64,000 nt of DNA from Lachnospiraceae bacterium (GTDB lineage: Bacteria > Bacillota > Clostridia > Lachnospirales > Lachnospiraceae), in the NCBI GenBank assembly GCA_902363835.1, contig CABJBM010000020.1, forward strand, positions 1 to 64,000. Direction: 5' to 3'. Each line of letters opens with the position of its first letter. The stretch's first letter is position 1. Shown in pieces: positions 55,305 to 64,000 of this stretch. The position numbers and the translations under genes are program-made. The notes under the pieces are model-generated. The model did no database searches. It was given only the letters and a program-made list of their open reading frames with translations, and was not told the origin of the DNA.

Positions 55305-56294
55305 ATGAGTTTTGTCAGAACGATTTTCGGTGATATTTCACCGGAGGAAATGGGAATTACCTATTCTCATGAACATTTGTTGTGCGTACCGCCTTATTGG
55401 AAGGAGAGAAAAGCAGATGACCTGCTTCTTGATGATCCTGAAAAAACAAAGGGGGATATGCAGGATTTTAAAGATTTAGGCGGCCGTACCATTGTGGATG
55501 CCACTGCCATTGACTATGGAAGAAATATTTCCGGAGTTGCAGAGCTGGCGAAAGAACTGGATATTCAAATCATTGCAACAGCAGGGTTTAATAAGTCATT
55601 TTTATGGGATGCAAAGCTGCCGGAACATTTAATTCCCATTGTGGGAAATTATTCTGCTTATCAGGAGTGGATGGAACAGGCAACCGTTGACCAGCTGACG
55701 GATCACGTAATCCGTGAAGTTGAAGTTGGGCTGGAAGGAACTTCCTGCAAAGCAGGGCAGGTAAAAACCGGCACAGGCTATAACAGCATTAATCCCCTGG
55801 AGGTCAAGACCATTGTTGCTATTGCAGCAGCTCATCATGAGACAAAGGCCCCTGTTCACCTTCATACGGAAGCAGGAACCATGGCGCTGGAGCAGATTGA
55901 GATTCTGGAGAGGGAAAAGGTGGATATCAGCCGGGTTTCCTTTGGGCATATGGACCGAAATTTAGATTTATATTATTATGAGAAAATTTTGTCCCACGGA
56001 GGATTTTTAAGCTTTGACGGACTTGGAAAAATAAAATATGCACCGGAGTCTGCAAGGATTCACGTAATTTTGGAACTGTGTAAAAGAGGGTATGAAGATC
56101 ACCTCTTAATCAGCCATGATCTTGCCAGAAAATCCTATTACAGAAATTACAGCTACGGAATCGGTTTAAAATTTATATTAGACAAGTGGATTCCAAGATT
56201 CATAGAGGAAGCGGATGCAGCAGGCTTAGACGGAAGAACTCTGGCGGATAAATTCCTGATAGACAACCCCAAACGCTGCTTTTCCTTTCAATAG
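55305..56294 (+). CDS. Phosphotriesterase-family protein (likely phospho-furanose lactonase)
   Basis: The 329-residue TIM-barrel metalloenzyme has YSHEHLLC (first metal His pair), GLEGTSCKAGQVKTGTGYN, HLHTEAG (His), SFGHMDRN (His) and ISHDLARKSYYRNY (Asp). The KAGQVK.GTGYN stretch is, as I recall, typical of COG1735 members such as Lmo2620, which hydrolyse phosphorylated furanose lactones. Behind an ascorbate-type PTS it would open a phospho-lactone. ATG 55305 follows CAGGAGGAG. It is cytoplasmic. Confidence 0.8.
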   Translation: MSFVRTIFGDISPEEMGITYSHEHLLCVPPYWKERKADDLLLDDPEKTKGDMQDFKDLGGRTIVDATAIDYGRNISGVAELAKELDIQIIATAGFNKSFLWDAKLPEHLIPIVGNYSAYQEWMEQATVDQLTDHVIREVEVGLEGTSCKAGQVKTGTGYNSINPLEVKTIVAIAAAHHETKAPVHLHTEAGTMALEQIEILEREKVDISRVSFGHMDRNLDLYYYEKILSHGGFLSFDGLGKIKYAPESARIHVILELCKRGYEDHLLISHDLARKSYYRNYSYGIGLKFILDKWIPRFIEEADAAGLDGRTLADKFLIDNPKRCFSFQ

Positions 56295-56305
56295 GAGGGA
56301 AGAAA

Positions 56306-57037
56306 ATGAGCAATAAAATGAATGAACTGGATGGGATAACGGTCAGAGACTTAATACCAACTCATGATACCGCACTGCTCCCCTTGGGAGCTGTGGAAGT
56401 CCATGGCCCTCACCTGCCCATAGGCACTGATTCCTTTCTTGCTGAAAAGCTATGTGAAAAGCTTTCTGAGCGGGTTCCCTCCCTGATTCTTCCTGTAATT
56501 CATTATACCCAGGTCTGGAGTCTGGGAGAAATGAAAGGGTCAGTCAGTATCAGCAATGAGCTGTTAACACAACTGCTCTGTGAAATCCTGTTGGAAACAG
56601 AGCGAAATGGATTTCGCATGGCTGTTATGATCAATACCCATCTGGGAAATAACGGTGCCATAAAAGAGGCAGCCAGAAAAGTCCTGAAGGAAAGACCGGA
56701 CTTTAAGATCCTGTATTTCACCTATCCTGGTGCAGGAGAAATTCTGGGAGAAGTAATGGGAGCAGGGAATTTTCACGGCGGATTTTTCCATGCAGATGAA
56801 ATTGAAACCTCGTATATGCTGTATTTGTGCAAGGAACATGTGGACATGTCAAAAGCAGTTAATGAAACCCCTCTGGTGCCTGAACTCATAGACGTGACGC
56901 CTATCCGCTGGAGTGAATTTACTCAGACCGCTGTTATGGGGAATGCAAAAGATGCAACAGAGGAGAAAGGCCGTAAAGTCATTGAATACGTATTGGACCG
57001 AATGGTTTCTCTCATGGAAAAAGCAAAGGAGAGGTGA
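56306..57037 (+). CDS. Creatininase-family amidohydrolase
   Basis: The 243-residue protein has the family metal motifs LPLGAVEVHGPHLPIGTDSFLAEK (Glu/His/Asp), INTHLGNNGA in place of the usual NGHGGN, and HADEIETSYML. Family members cleave cyclic amides or deformylate nucleotides and cofactors. It lies 11 bases after the phosphotriesterase-family gene and 3 bases before the SIS gene. A C-N bond in the imported compound is therefore plausible. Confidence 0.83.
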   Translation: MSNKMNELDGITVRDLIPTHDTALLPLGAVEVHGPHLPIGTDSFLAEKLCEKLSERVPSLILPVIHYTQVWSLGEMKGSVSISNELLTQLLCEILLETERNGFRMAVMINTHLGNNGAIKEAARKVLKERPDFKILYFTYPGAGEILGEVMGAGNFHGGFFHADEIETSYMLYLCKEHVDMSKAVNETPLVPELIDVTPIRWSEFTQTAVMGNAKDATEEKGRKVIEYVLDRMVSLMEKAKER

Positions 57038-57040
57038 TTC

Positions 57041-57781
57041 ATGAACGGTATAAAGACTTATTTTAAAAATATTGAACGGATTCTGGATTCCGTACTGGAA
57101 AGCCAGGAGGAGGCCATGGAAGCTGCTGCAACGTGCTTTGCAGATGCAATCGGGCAAAAGCGTTCCATCTATGTGTTTGGCTGCTCCCATGGAGCTATTT
57201 TATCAGAGGAAATGTTTTACCGTGCCGGCGGCCTGGCAGTGATCAATCCTCTGTTTAATCCTTCTCTTATGCTCAATGTCCGCCCGGTTACTCTCACAAG
57301 CAGATTTGAAAGGCTGGAAGGCCAGTCAAAGGCTCTTCTTCAAGAGTCCAGCGCAAAAGACGGGGATGTGATTCTCATTCATTCTGTTTCCGGAAGAAAT
57401 GCCGGAATTGTGGAAATGGCCCTGGAAGCCAAGGCCATGAATATGACTGTGATCGGAATAACCAATATGGCATATTCTGCGAAGAGTGCTTCCCGCCACA
57501 GCAGCGGAAAACGGCTTTTTGAGCTGTGTGACATCTCCATAGACAATGGGGGAGAATTTGGAGACGGCTGTGTTTCAATCAAGGGAATTCAGGAAAAGGC
57601 AGGAGCCACCTCCACGGTAATCGGAGCCTCCATTGTCAATGGTATTTCCGTCCGGACTGCGGAAATTCTGGCTGAAAGAGGAATCAGGCCGCCTGTCCTT
57701 CACAGTGCAAACGCAGATGGAGGAGATGAGATCAATAAGAGAATTTTTGAAGAATACAAAGGCTGTATTCACTATTTATAA
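57041..57781 (+). CDS. SIS-domain protein (UPF0309-like) of the Ula-type PTS operon
   Basis: The 246-residue SIS protein has IYVFGCSHGAILSEEMFYRAGG, VILIHSVSGRNAGIVEMAL and SASRHSSGKRLFELCDISIDNGGEFGDG. It is a paralogue of the protein at 28349, sharing the SRHSSGK segment and overall length. It is likely a phosphosugar isomerase or deaminase for the PTS product. It closes the operon before a terminator. Confidence 0.85.
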   Translation: MNGIKTYFKNIERILDSVLESQEEAMEAAATCFADAIGQKRSIYVFGCSHGAILSEEMFYRAGGLAVINPLFNPSLMLNVRPVTLTSRFERLEGQSKALLQESSAKDGDVILIHSVSGRNAGIVEMALEAKAMNMTVIGITNMAYSAKSASRHSSGKRLFELCDISIDNGGEFGDGCVSIKGIQEKAGATSTVIGASIVNGISVRTAEILAERGIRPPVLHSANADGGDEINKRIFEEYKGCIHYL

Positions 57782-57804
57782 AGGGAGTAAATTCCCATAA
57801 AGTG

Positions 57805-57847
57805 AACTGCTGCGGGCTGATTCATTTATGCCTGCAGCAGTTTTTTT
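57805..57847 (+). terminator. Terminator of the Ula-type PTS operon
   Basis: AACTGCTGCGGG (57805-57816) pairs with CCTGCAGCAGTT (57831-57842) with one G-U pair, followed by a run of seven T. Confidence 0.85.
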
Positions 57848-57877
57848 ATTGGGAAATAGAAAGGAAGAACGACATAT

Positions 57878-57907
57878 TTGACGTATGTTAAAAAAGCATG
57901 ATATAAT
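57878..57907 (+). promoter_or_regulatory. Sigma-A promoter of the ROK gene
   Basis: TTGACG (57878-57883) and TATAAT (57902-57907) are 18 bases apart, about 60 bases before the start codon. Confidence 0.6.
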
Positions 57908-57965
57908 ATGAAAAGCTGACAGAAACTATATCTGATGCATATTATAGAGCGGCGAGGATGACGGA

Positions 57966-59165
57966 ATGAATCAGAACCGGGGAATTAACCAGGATGTGAC
58001 ACAGGAGATGAATCGGTCTCTCCTTTTGAAAAGTTTAAGAAGAGAAGGCGTATGTTCCAGAGCACATTTAGCGGCGCTTACGGGGCTCAAACAGGCGACT
58101 GTGACCAACATCATGAAAGATTTCCTAAACTGGGGAATCGTAAAGGAGGTTGGTTTCTTAAATGGCAGCAAAGGGCGCCGGTCCATTGGAGTGTCCATCA
58201 ATCCTGACGGCTACCGCGTCATTGGAGTGCGGCTTGCGAGAAAGCATTACAGCGTGGGACTATTTGATTTGACGGGCAGGCAGATTGTGAAAGAGCGGGT
58301 GGATTTTGAGCCGGAAAAGCAGCCCGGCGCGGAAGAAATCTTAAATCAGATTGCAGGGCGGATGCGCCTGATGATTCAGCAGTATGGAAAGGACAGCGTG
58401 CTGGCCGCAGGGCTTGCAGTGCCGGGACCGTTTATTGCGAAAAAAAGCCGTATTGCGTTGATAACGGGTGCGGATATATGGAAAGATATTGATTTGAAAG
58501 CATTTTTTGACAGGGAGATGGATATTCCGGTGTTCCTGGAACACAACGCAAATGCCGGGGCCTATGCCCATATGTGGGATTTAAAGGATGCCTATCACGA
58601 TGACATTCTGGTTTACATTGCCGCCGGTCAGGGGATTGGCGCAGGAATCGTGATGAATGGAAGAATCTACGAGGGGGCGCTGGGGACATCAGGTGAGATC
58701 GGGCATATGACAATAGACAGAAACGGGAAACCTTGTGCCTGCGGAAACAGAGGCTGCCTGGAACGGTATGCTTCTTCCCTGGAGCTTGTGAAGGCAGTGT
58801 ATGGGGAGCGTGCCGGTACGGAAGGCTGCAATTTTGAGGATCTGGAGCAGGGAATCAGAAGCGGTGATACAATCTATACAGAACATTACCGCAGGGCATG
58901 TGAGAGCCTTGGCATTGGAATCATAAACATTGTCAATGTGATTAACCCGGATCAGATTATTATTGGCGATGATATGGCACGCTTAAATCCGGAATTAATG
59001 GAGCAGACCGTGCGGGAGACAGTGCAAAAAGGGATATTGCCGGATGTGTGGGAAGAGCTTACCCTTTCCATCAGTGGGTACCAGGGGGACCCCATTCTGA
59101 CCGGTGGGGCTATTGTGGCGATTGACAGGGTCTTTGACAGCCCGGGACAATTTATAAAAAAATGA
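57966..59165 (+). CDS. ROK-family regulator (NagC/XylR type)
   Basis: The 399-residue protein has an N-terminal winged HTH (LLKSLRREGVCSRAHLAALTGLKQATVTNIMKDF) and a ROK sugar-binding domain with AAGLAVPGPF, EHNANAGAYAHMWDL, YIAAGQGIGAGIVMNGRIYEGALGTSGEIGH and the zinc motif CACGNRGCLE. The domain senses a sugar or sugar phosphate. It stands alone between the PTS operon and the transaldolase/transketolase genes and may control either. Confidence 0.9.
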   Translation: MNQNRGINQDVTQEMNRSLLLKSLRREGVCSRAHLAALTGLKQATVTNIMKDFLNWGIVKEVGFLNGSKGRRSIGVSINPDGYRVIGVRLARKHYSVGLFDLTGRQIVKERVDFEPEKQPGAEEILNQIAGRMRLMIQQYGKDSVLAAGLAVPGPFIAKKSRIALITGADIWKDIDLKAFFDREMDIPVFLEHNANAGAYAHMWDLKDAYHDDILVYIAAGQGIGAGIVMNGRIYEGALGTSGEIGHMTIDRNGKPCACGNRGCLERYASSLELVKAVYGERAGTEGCNFEDLEQGIRSGDTIYTEHYRRACESLGIGIINIVNVINPDQIIIGDDMARLNPELMEQTVRETVQKGILPDVWEELTLSISGYQGDPILTGGAIVAIDRVFDSPGQFIKK

Positions 59166-59392
59166 ATATTGGAATTGTGCTGAAGCAGCATTAAGGTCAT
59201 GGAACGTTTGCGTAAAGAATGACTTTGGTGCTGTTTTTTGTTTGCCCGATTCAGAAAGAAAAGATATAGAGAAAATGCAAATAACCTATTGACTTTTTTG
59301 CAGAAAATGTTATTGTTTAATAGGATATATTAATTAAATGAATTAATACATAAAATGAAAATATTATTAAGGTGAATGAAAGGGGAAGAAAA

Positions 59393-60046
59393 ATGAAATT
59401 TTTTATTGACACAGCAAAGGTAGAGGATATTAAAAAGGCAAATGATATGGGGATTATCTGCGGGGTAACAACGAACCCGTCACTGATTGCAAAGGAAGGC
59501 AGAGATTTTGTGGAAGTGATCCGGGAGATTACTTCTATTGTAGACGGACCAATCAGCGGAGAAGTAAAAGCAACAACAACAGATGCTCAGGGAATGATTG
59601 AAGAGGGACGTGAGATTGCAGCGATCCATCCAAACATGGTTGTTAAAATTCCCATGACAGTGGAAGGCTTAAAAGCGGTGAAGGTTTTGAACGCAGAGGG
59701 AATCAAAACCAATGTGACCCTGGTTTTCAGTGCAAACCAGGCGCTGCTGGCAGCACGGGCAGGTGCCACTTATGTGTCACCGTTTCTGGGACGTCTTGAT
59801 GATATTTCCCAGCCAGGAATGGATCTGATCAGGACCATTGCAGATATGTTCAGTATCTCAGGGATTGAAACAGAGATTATTGCCGCCAGTGTGCGCAACC
59901 CCATTCATGTAATTGACTGTGCTCTTGCAGGGGCGGATATTGCCACGGTTCCCTACGGCGTATTGGAACAGATGACAAAACATCCGCTGACTGATCAGGG
60001 GATTGAAAAATTCCAGGCGGATTACCGTGCTGTTTTTGGAGAGTAA
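59393..60046 (+). CDS. Small transaldolase / fructose-6-phosphate aldolase-like
   Basis: The 217-residue TIM-barrel aldolase has the N-terminal [36 protein letters not shown] and the Schiff-base Lys in [14 protein letters not shown] (about residue 85). The short length places it in the TalC/FSA group, whose members act as transaldolase or as FSA. AGGGGAAG precedes ATG 59393. It forms one unit with the transketolase halves. The upstream gap 59166-59392 shows a weak TTGACT promoter near 59284 and no gene. Confidence 0.88.
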   Translation: MKFFIDTAKVEDIKKANDMGIICGVTTNPSLIAKEGRDFVEVIREITSIVDGPISGEVKATTTDAQGMIEEGREIAAIHPNMVVKIPMTVEGLKAVKVLNAEGIKTNVTLVFSANQALLAARAGATYVSPFLGRLDDISQPGMDLIRTIADMFSISGIETEIIAASVRNPIHVIDCALAGADIATVPYGVLEQMTKHPLTDQGIEKFQADYRAVFGE

Positions 60047-60064
60047 GCTGGGAGGAGAGAGAAG

Positions 60065-60904
60065 ATGGGGAATTATCTGGAATTGGAAAAAACGGCAAAT
60101 GAAATCCGCAAAGGCATAGTGACTGCAGTACATAGTGCAAAATCCGGTCATCCCGGCGGTTCACTGTCAGCGGCAGATTTATTCACCTGGCTCTATTTCC
60201 GGGAGATGAATATTGATCCGGAACATCCGGCAAAAGAAGACAGGGACCGGTTTGTGCTGTCCAAAGGCCATGTTGCACCGGGATATTATTCAACCTTAGC
60301 AAACCGGGGATTTTTCCCGGTGGAGGACTTAAAGACCCTGCGCCATACAGGCTCCTACTTACAGGGGCATCCGGACAGAAAGCATATTCCCGGGGTGGAT
60401 ATGTCCAGCGGTTCTTTGGGACAGGGAATTTCAGCAGCTGTGGGAATGGCCCTTTCTGCAAAGCTCAGCAAAGAACCATACCGGGTGTATACCCTTCTTG
60501 GCGACGGGGAGATAGAAGAGGGACAGGTCTGGGAGGCAGCCATGTTTGCCGGCCATAGAAAGCTGGATAACCTGGTGGTTATCATTGATAATAATGGACT
60601 TCAGATTGATGGCTCCATTGATGAGGTCTGCTCCCCATATCCCATTGACAAAAAGTTTGAGGCGTTTAATTTCCATGTCATCAATATTGACGGACATGAT
60701 TTTGAACAGATCCAGCATGCATTTGAGGAAGCAAGACAGACAAAGGGGAAGCCAACAGCCATTATCGCTAAAACCATAAAAGGCAAAGGAGTTTCTTTTA
60801 TGGAGGGCTCTGTAGCATGGCATGGGACTGCGCCTGATGACGGGCAGTATGAAATTGCGATGGCAGATTTGGAGAAAGCAGGTGAAGCATTATGCCGGAG
60901 ATAA
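60065..60904 (+). CDS. Transketolase N-terminal subunit
   Basis: The 279-residue subunit has SGHPGGSLSAADLF, LSKGHVAPGYYSTLA and the thiamine-diphosphate/Mg2+ motif GDGEIEEGQVWEAAMFAGHRKLDNLVVIIDNN (GDGx~30N). It needs the C-terminal partner encoded next for two-carbon transfer in the non-oxidative pentose phosphate pathway. GGGAGGAGA precedes the ATG, and its 3' end overlaps the next gene by 13 bases. Confidence 0.93.
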   Translation: MGNYLELEKTANEIRKGIVTAVHSAKSGHPGGSLSAADLFTWLYFREMNIDPEHPAKEDRDRFVLSKGHVAPGYYSTLANRGFFPVEDLKTLRHTGSYLQGHPDRKHIPGVDMSSGSLGQGISAAVGMALSAKLSKEPYRVYTLLGDGEIEEGQVWEAAMFAGHRKLDNLVVIIDNNGLQIDGSIDEVCSPYPIDKKFEAFNFHVINIDGHDFEQIQHAFEEARQTKGKPTAIIAKTIKGKGVSFMEGSVAWHGTAPDDGQYEIAMADLEKAGEALCRR

Positions 60905-61854
60905 AGGAAATGGCTGTAAAGAAAATTGCCACCAGGGAAAGCTATGGCAATGCTCTGGTGGAACTGGGGAAGGCAAATGATAAAATCATTGTATTGGATG
61001 CAGACCTGGCGGCAGCGACAAAGACCGGAATCTTTAAAAAAGCATTTCCGGAGCGCCATGTGGACTGTGGGATTGCAGAGTGCAATATGATGGGAATTGC
61101 CGCCGGTCTTGCTGCCACAGGCAAGATACCGTTTGCAAGCACCTTTGCCATGTTTGCGGCAGGCAGGGCGTTTGAGCAGGTCAGGAATTCCATCGGTTAT
61201 CCCCATTTGAATGTGAAAATTGGGGCTACCCATGCAGGTATTTCTGTGGGCGAGGATGGGGCCACCCATCAGTGCAACGAGGATATTGCCCTGATGAGAA
61301 CAATTCCGGGGATGGTTGTGCTCTGCCCGTCAGATGACATAGAGGCAAGAGCAGCGGTAAAGGCAGCGGCGGAATATGAGGGACCGGTTTATATGCGGTT
61401 TGGACGTCTGGCAGTTCCTGTGATCAACGATACGCCGGATTATAGGTTTGAACTGGGAAAGGGTGTTGTACTGCGTGAGGGAACGGATGTGACCTTGATT
61501 GCCACCGGCCTTGAAGTATGGGAAACACTTGCAGCAGCAAAGCGTCTGGAATCTGATGGGATTTCTGCAAGAGTCATCAATATCCATACTATCAAGCCGC
61601 TGGATGAGGAACTTATCTGCAGGGCGGCCAGGGAGACCGGGAAGCTTGTTACGGTTGAAGAGCATTCAACTGTGGGCGGACTGGGAAGCGCTGTCTGTGA
61701 TGCCGTGTGCAGAGAATACCCGGTTCCGGTGAAGAAAATAGGAATCCAGGATGTGTTCGGTGAGTCCGGACCGGCAAAAGAATTATTGCAGAAATATCAG
61801 CTGGATGAGATGGGAATATATCGGCAGGTGCTGGAGTTTGTCAGAGGAATTTAA
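60892..61854 (+). CDS. Transketolase C-terminal subunit
   Basis: The 320-residue subunit has the pyrimidine-binding region (IVLDADLAAATKTGIF, DCGIAECNMMGIAAGLA with the catalytic Glu, FASTFAMFAAGRAFEQVRN) and the C-terminal domain (LIATGLEVWETLAAAKRL, EEHSTVGGLGSAV). ATG 60892 overlaps the N-terminal subunit gene; an internal ATG at 60910 is possible. With the transaldolase it provides a complete route to interconvert sugar phosphates produced by the nearby catabolic operons. Confidence 0.93.
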   Translation: MPEIKEMAVKKIATRESYGNALVELGKANDKIIVLDADLAAATKTGIFKKAFPERHVDCGIAECNMMGIAAGLAATGKIPFASTFAMFAAGRAFEQVRNSIGYPHLNVKIGATHAGISVGEDGATHQCNEDIALMRTIPGMVVLCPSDDIEARAAVKAAAEYEGPVYMRFGRLAVPVINDTPDYRFELGKGVVLREGTDVTLIATGLEVWETLAAAKRLESDGISARVINIHTIKPLDEELICRAARETGKLVTVEEHSTVGGLGSAVCDAVCREYPVPVKKIGIQDVFGESGPAKELLQKYQLDEMGIYRQVLEFVRGI

Positions 61855-61860
61855 AAATAA

Positions 61861-61896
61861 AAGCGGAAGAGAAACCGGATGAGTTTCTCTTCCGCT
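61861..61896. terminator. Bidirectional terminator
   Basis: AAGCGGAAGAGAAAC (61861-61875) and GTTTCTCTTCCGCTT (61882-61896) form a perfect 15-bp stem with A-rich and T-rich flanks, between the converging transketolase and ATPase genes. Confidence 0.9.
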
Positions 61897-61901
61897 TTTT
61901 A

Positions 61902-64000
61902 TCAAGCAGTTTTGAACCAAACACGACGAGCAAGCTTGAAAAGTTCTGATAACACAATCACACTGAATGCCGTTGCAAAGATTTTCAGCCACATGGCAAA
62001 ATCCAGCGGGATAGTGCCAAAGAACGCTCCTGCAAACTGAATGATGAGGATTTGAAGAATAAACGTACAGCCAACCACCCACAGCATCAATTTGTTTTTC
62101 AGCAGATTCTTAAAAATACTGACACTGTGCAATTCCCGGCAGTTGAAGGCGTTAAAAAGCTGGAATAATGTGAACAGCGTAAACAGCACTGTCGGCATCT
62201 GTGCTGCTGGGGCGCCGAGGAAATTGAGTGTATATTGACACAAAAATACAATGGACATATACACACCCGTAAGCCCAATGCGCATGAGCATAACCTTTGA
62301 CACAATGCTTTCCCCGCGTTTGATCGGCGCACGGTTCATCAAGTCGTTATAGTTTGGTTCCAGGCCCAGTGTCAGTGCCGGAGGTCCGTCCATAATAATG
62401 TTAATCCATAAAAGCTGTAAGGCTGTAAACGGTGCCTTTAGCCCCAGCAGAATTGATGTGAACACCACAATAACGGAGGAAAGGTTTACCGTAAGCTGAA
62501 AGCTGATAAACCGTTTAAAGTTTTCATAAATGTTGCGTCCCCATTCCACTGCTTTAACAATGGTGGAAAAAGAATCATCCAGCAGTACGATGTCGCTGGC
62601 TTCTTTGGAAACCTCTGTGCCGGAGATTCCCATTGCAATACCAACGTCCGCATTCTTAAGTGCAGGTGCATCATTGATACCGTCGCCAGTGACTGCCACT
62701 ACATTACCCTGTGCTTTAAGCAATTGCACAACCCGCATTTTGATGGTGGGCGTGCTGCGTGCAATTACGTTGATGGCCGGAAGCTTGGCAGACAGTTCCG
62801 CGTCACTCAAATCGGCAATGTCCTTTGCTTCTACAGCAATGCTGCCGTTATCCAGGATATGCAGCTCATTGGCAATGGCCGTGGCGGTTACAATATTATC
62901 GCCGGTGAGGATTTTTAGGTCTATCCCCGCAGCCCGGCAGGATTCTACTGCATCATATACATCAGTGCGAAGGGGATCGGAGATTGCGACAAAGCCGTCA
63001 AATACCATGTTGCTCTCCATGTTCTGGTGCTCCGCCTCATCCTCAAAGTCCCGCATGGAGGGCAGTTCCTTGTGAGCAAAGGCGATTACACGCATGGCCA
63101 TTTTCTGGGCCTGCATGATATACATTTCGATATCAGTCCGCGCTGCATCAGAAAGATTACACATGGCAAAAACCGCCTCCGGACTGCCTTTCACATAGGA
63201 GATGATTTTTCCATCCACTTTGGAAATAGTAGTCATGTGTTTGAGTTCTGAAGAAAAGGGGAAAGCGTGCAGTACATCATGCTCGTCACGCTCATCCCGG
63301 TATGACTTGCCGCTTTTCTTCCGTTCAGCCGACTTTTCATAAAAGTTCAGCAATGCACATTCAGTAGGGTTGCCGATGAAAGTGCCATTCTCACCAATGT
63401 CTGCGGTGGTATTCAGACAGACATTATGTATGAGCCAGCTGGAAGTAAGCTTTGATGTGTCCCTGTGCCATGCCCAGTCATAAAAGGCACCTACGGTCAT
63501 CTTGTTTTCGGTCAGTGTCCCTGTTTTGTCAGAGCAGATGACATTGATGCACCCTACGGTTTCGGAAGCAATCATCTTTTTTACCAGTGCATTCTGACTG
63601 GAAAGCTTGATGATATTGATGGAGAGGGACACTGCTACGATAGTAGGCAGGCCCTCCGGTACAGCTGCAACAATCAGCACGATACTGGTTACAAAGGCTT
63701 CCATGACTTCTTCCAGTATCAATCCACCATGGGAGGCAAAGGAAAGGAGCTGGGATATAAACACAATGGAAGCAGCGATGACACCAAGAATTGTGATGGT
63801 TTTTCCAAGCCGCTCCAGCTTTTCCTGCAACGGTGTGCTGGATTGCTTTAATTCGGTCAGTTCCCGTGCAATCTTACCGAACTCGGTGGAATCCCCTACA
63901 GCAGTCACAACCATTTTGCAGTAACCATTGGTGATGAAATTGCCGCAGTAGAGCATATTCCCCCGTTCGGCAAGAGGCGTTTTTTCTTCCGCTGTCTCAA
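61902..64000 (-). CDS. Ca2+-type P-type (P2) ATPase, N-terminus outside the window
   Basis: About 700 residues are visible: ETAEEKTPLAERGN and FITNGY of the actuator domain at the right edge, VPEGLPTIVAVSLS, the phosphorylation site VICSDKTGTLTENKMTVGAF, GDNIVTATAIANEL, VTGDGINDAPALKNADVGIAMG and the C-terminal six helices (WINIIMDGPPALTLGLEPN, ...FKTA). It pumps a cation, most likely Ca2+, across the membrane. The frame continues past 64000. It faces the transketolase operon. Confidence 0.93.
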   Translation of the reverse strand, partial: ETAEEKTPLAERGNMLYCGNFITNGYCKMVVTAVGDSTEFGKIARELTELKQSSTPLQEKLERLGKTITILGVIAASIVFISQLLSFASHGGLILEEVMEAFVTSIVLIVAAVPEGLPTIVAVSLSINIIKLSSQNALVKKMIASETVGCINVICSDKTGTLTENKMTVGAFYDWAWHRDTSKLTSSWLIHNVCLNTTADIGENGTFIGNPTECALLNFYEKSAERKKSGKSYRDERDEHDVLHAFPFSSELKHMTTISKVDGKIISYVKGSPEAVFAMCNLSDAARTDIEMYIMQAQKMAMRVIAFAHKELPSMRDFEDEAEHQNMESNMVFDGFVAISDPLRTDVYDAVESCRAAGIDLKILTGDNIVTATAIANELHILDNGSIAVEAKDIADLSDAELSAKLPAINVIARSTPTIKMRVVQLLKAQGNVVAVTGDGINDAPALKNADVGIAMGISGTEVSKEASDIVLLDDSFSTIVKAVEWGRNIYENFKRFISFQLTVNLSSVIVVFTSILLGLKAPFTALQLLWINIIMDGPPALTLGLEPNYNDLMNRAPIKRGESIVSKVMLMRIGLTGVYMSIVFLCQYTLNFLGAPAAQMPTVLFTLFTLFQLFNAFNCRELHSVSIFKNLLKNKLMLWVVGCTFILQILIIQFAGAFFGTIPLDFAMWLKIFATAFSVIVLSELFKLARRVWFKTA

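Overview
The window looks like chromosomal DNA of a low-to-medium G+C, anaerobic Firmicute of the Lachnospiraceae type (Lacrimispora/Enterocloster-like). The evidence is AGGAGG-type ribosome sites before nearly every gene, many TTG starts, Clostridia-type families (YolD with a Y-family polymerase, a Csp-like subtilisin, DUF6773-like protein), two PTS systems, an ABC sugar importer without its own ATPase, and a two-subunit transketolase. The species assignment is inference.

Layout. 1-1.4 kb: a small XRE regulator/membrane protein pair, then a tract of tandem repeats. 1.4-8.1 kb: a LacI-controlled glycoside operon (two permeases, binding lipoprotein, GH4 glycosidase, PfkB kinase) behind a consensus promoter. 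8.1-15 kb: an IS relic, catalase, a decayed tRNA-like sequence, a DUF11 repeat protein, Y-family polymerase plus YolD, an effector-binding-domain gene broken by one stop codon, and a YfcE-like phosphatase. 15.2-22.6 kb: a structured RNA leader, an 8-oxoguanine-deaminase-like amidohydrolase, and an OpuC/OsmF-type ABC importer operon that also carries a cysteine-rich Fe-S protein and a MetY-like PLP enzyme. An IS3-family element (22625-24345, 3-bp target duplication) sits in the loop of that operon's terminator. 24.5-30 kb: an RpiR regulator, a mannose-type PTS (EIIAB-C-D), a SIS protein and CutC.

30-41.9 kb is visibly richer in G+C and encodes an Amadori-compound (fructoselysine-like) locus: homologues of FrlA permease, FrlC epimerase (two) and FrlD kinase, with an FGGY kinase, BtpA/SgcQ-like protein, SGNH hydrolase, amidohydrolase, YjbQ and two GntR/UTRA regulators. 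No intact FrlB deglycase is present. A 36-codon stub, possibly its N-terminus, lies where one could have been. Two promoters in this locus carry the same 22-bp operator-like sequence over the start point, and a third has a partial match.

42-43.7 kb holds a Csp-family subtilisin that has lost its catalytic Asp and Ser. 43.9-50.8 kb: a DeoR regulator divergent from a sugar operon (DeoC-like aldolase, Gfo/Idh/MocA dehydrogenase, Zn alcohol dehydrogenase, FGGY kinase, fucose-isomerase-like protein) with no transporter. 51-57.8 kb: a PRD activator, a UlaABC-type PTS, a phosphotriesterase-family (probably phospho-lactonase) protein, a creatininase-family hydrolase and a second SIS paralogue. 58-61.9 kb: ROK regulator, small transaldolase and split transketolase. 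The right edge cuts a Ca2+-type P-type ATPase.

As a whole the segment is a carbohydrate and amine scavenging region. Several import routes funnel phosphorylated sugars towards the pentose-phosphate enzymes at its right end. The strongest candidates for undescribed biology are the deglycase-less Frl-like locus with its shared operator, the ABC/Fe-S/MetY operon, the PTS/lactonase/creatininase/SIS cluster and the catalytically dead Csp homologue.
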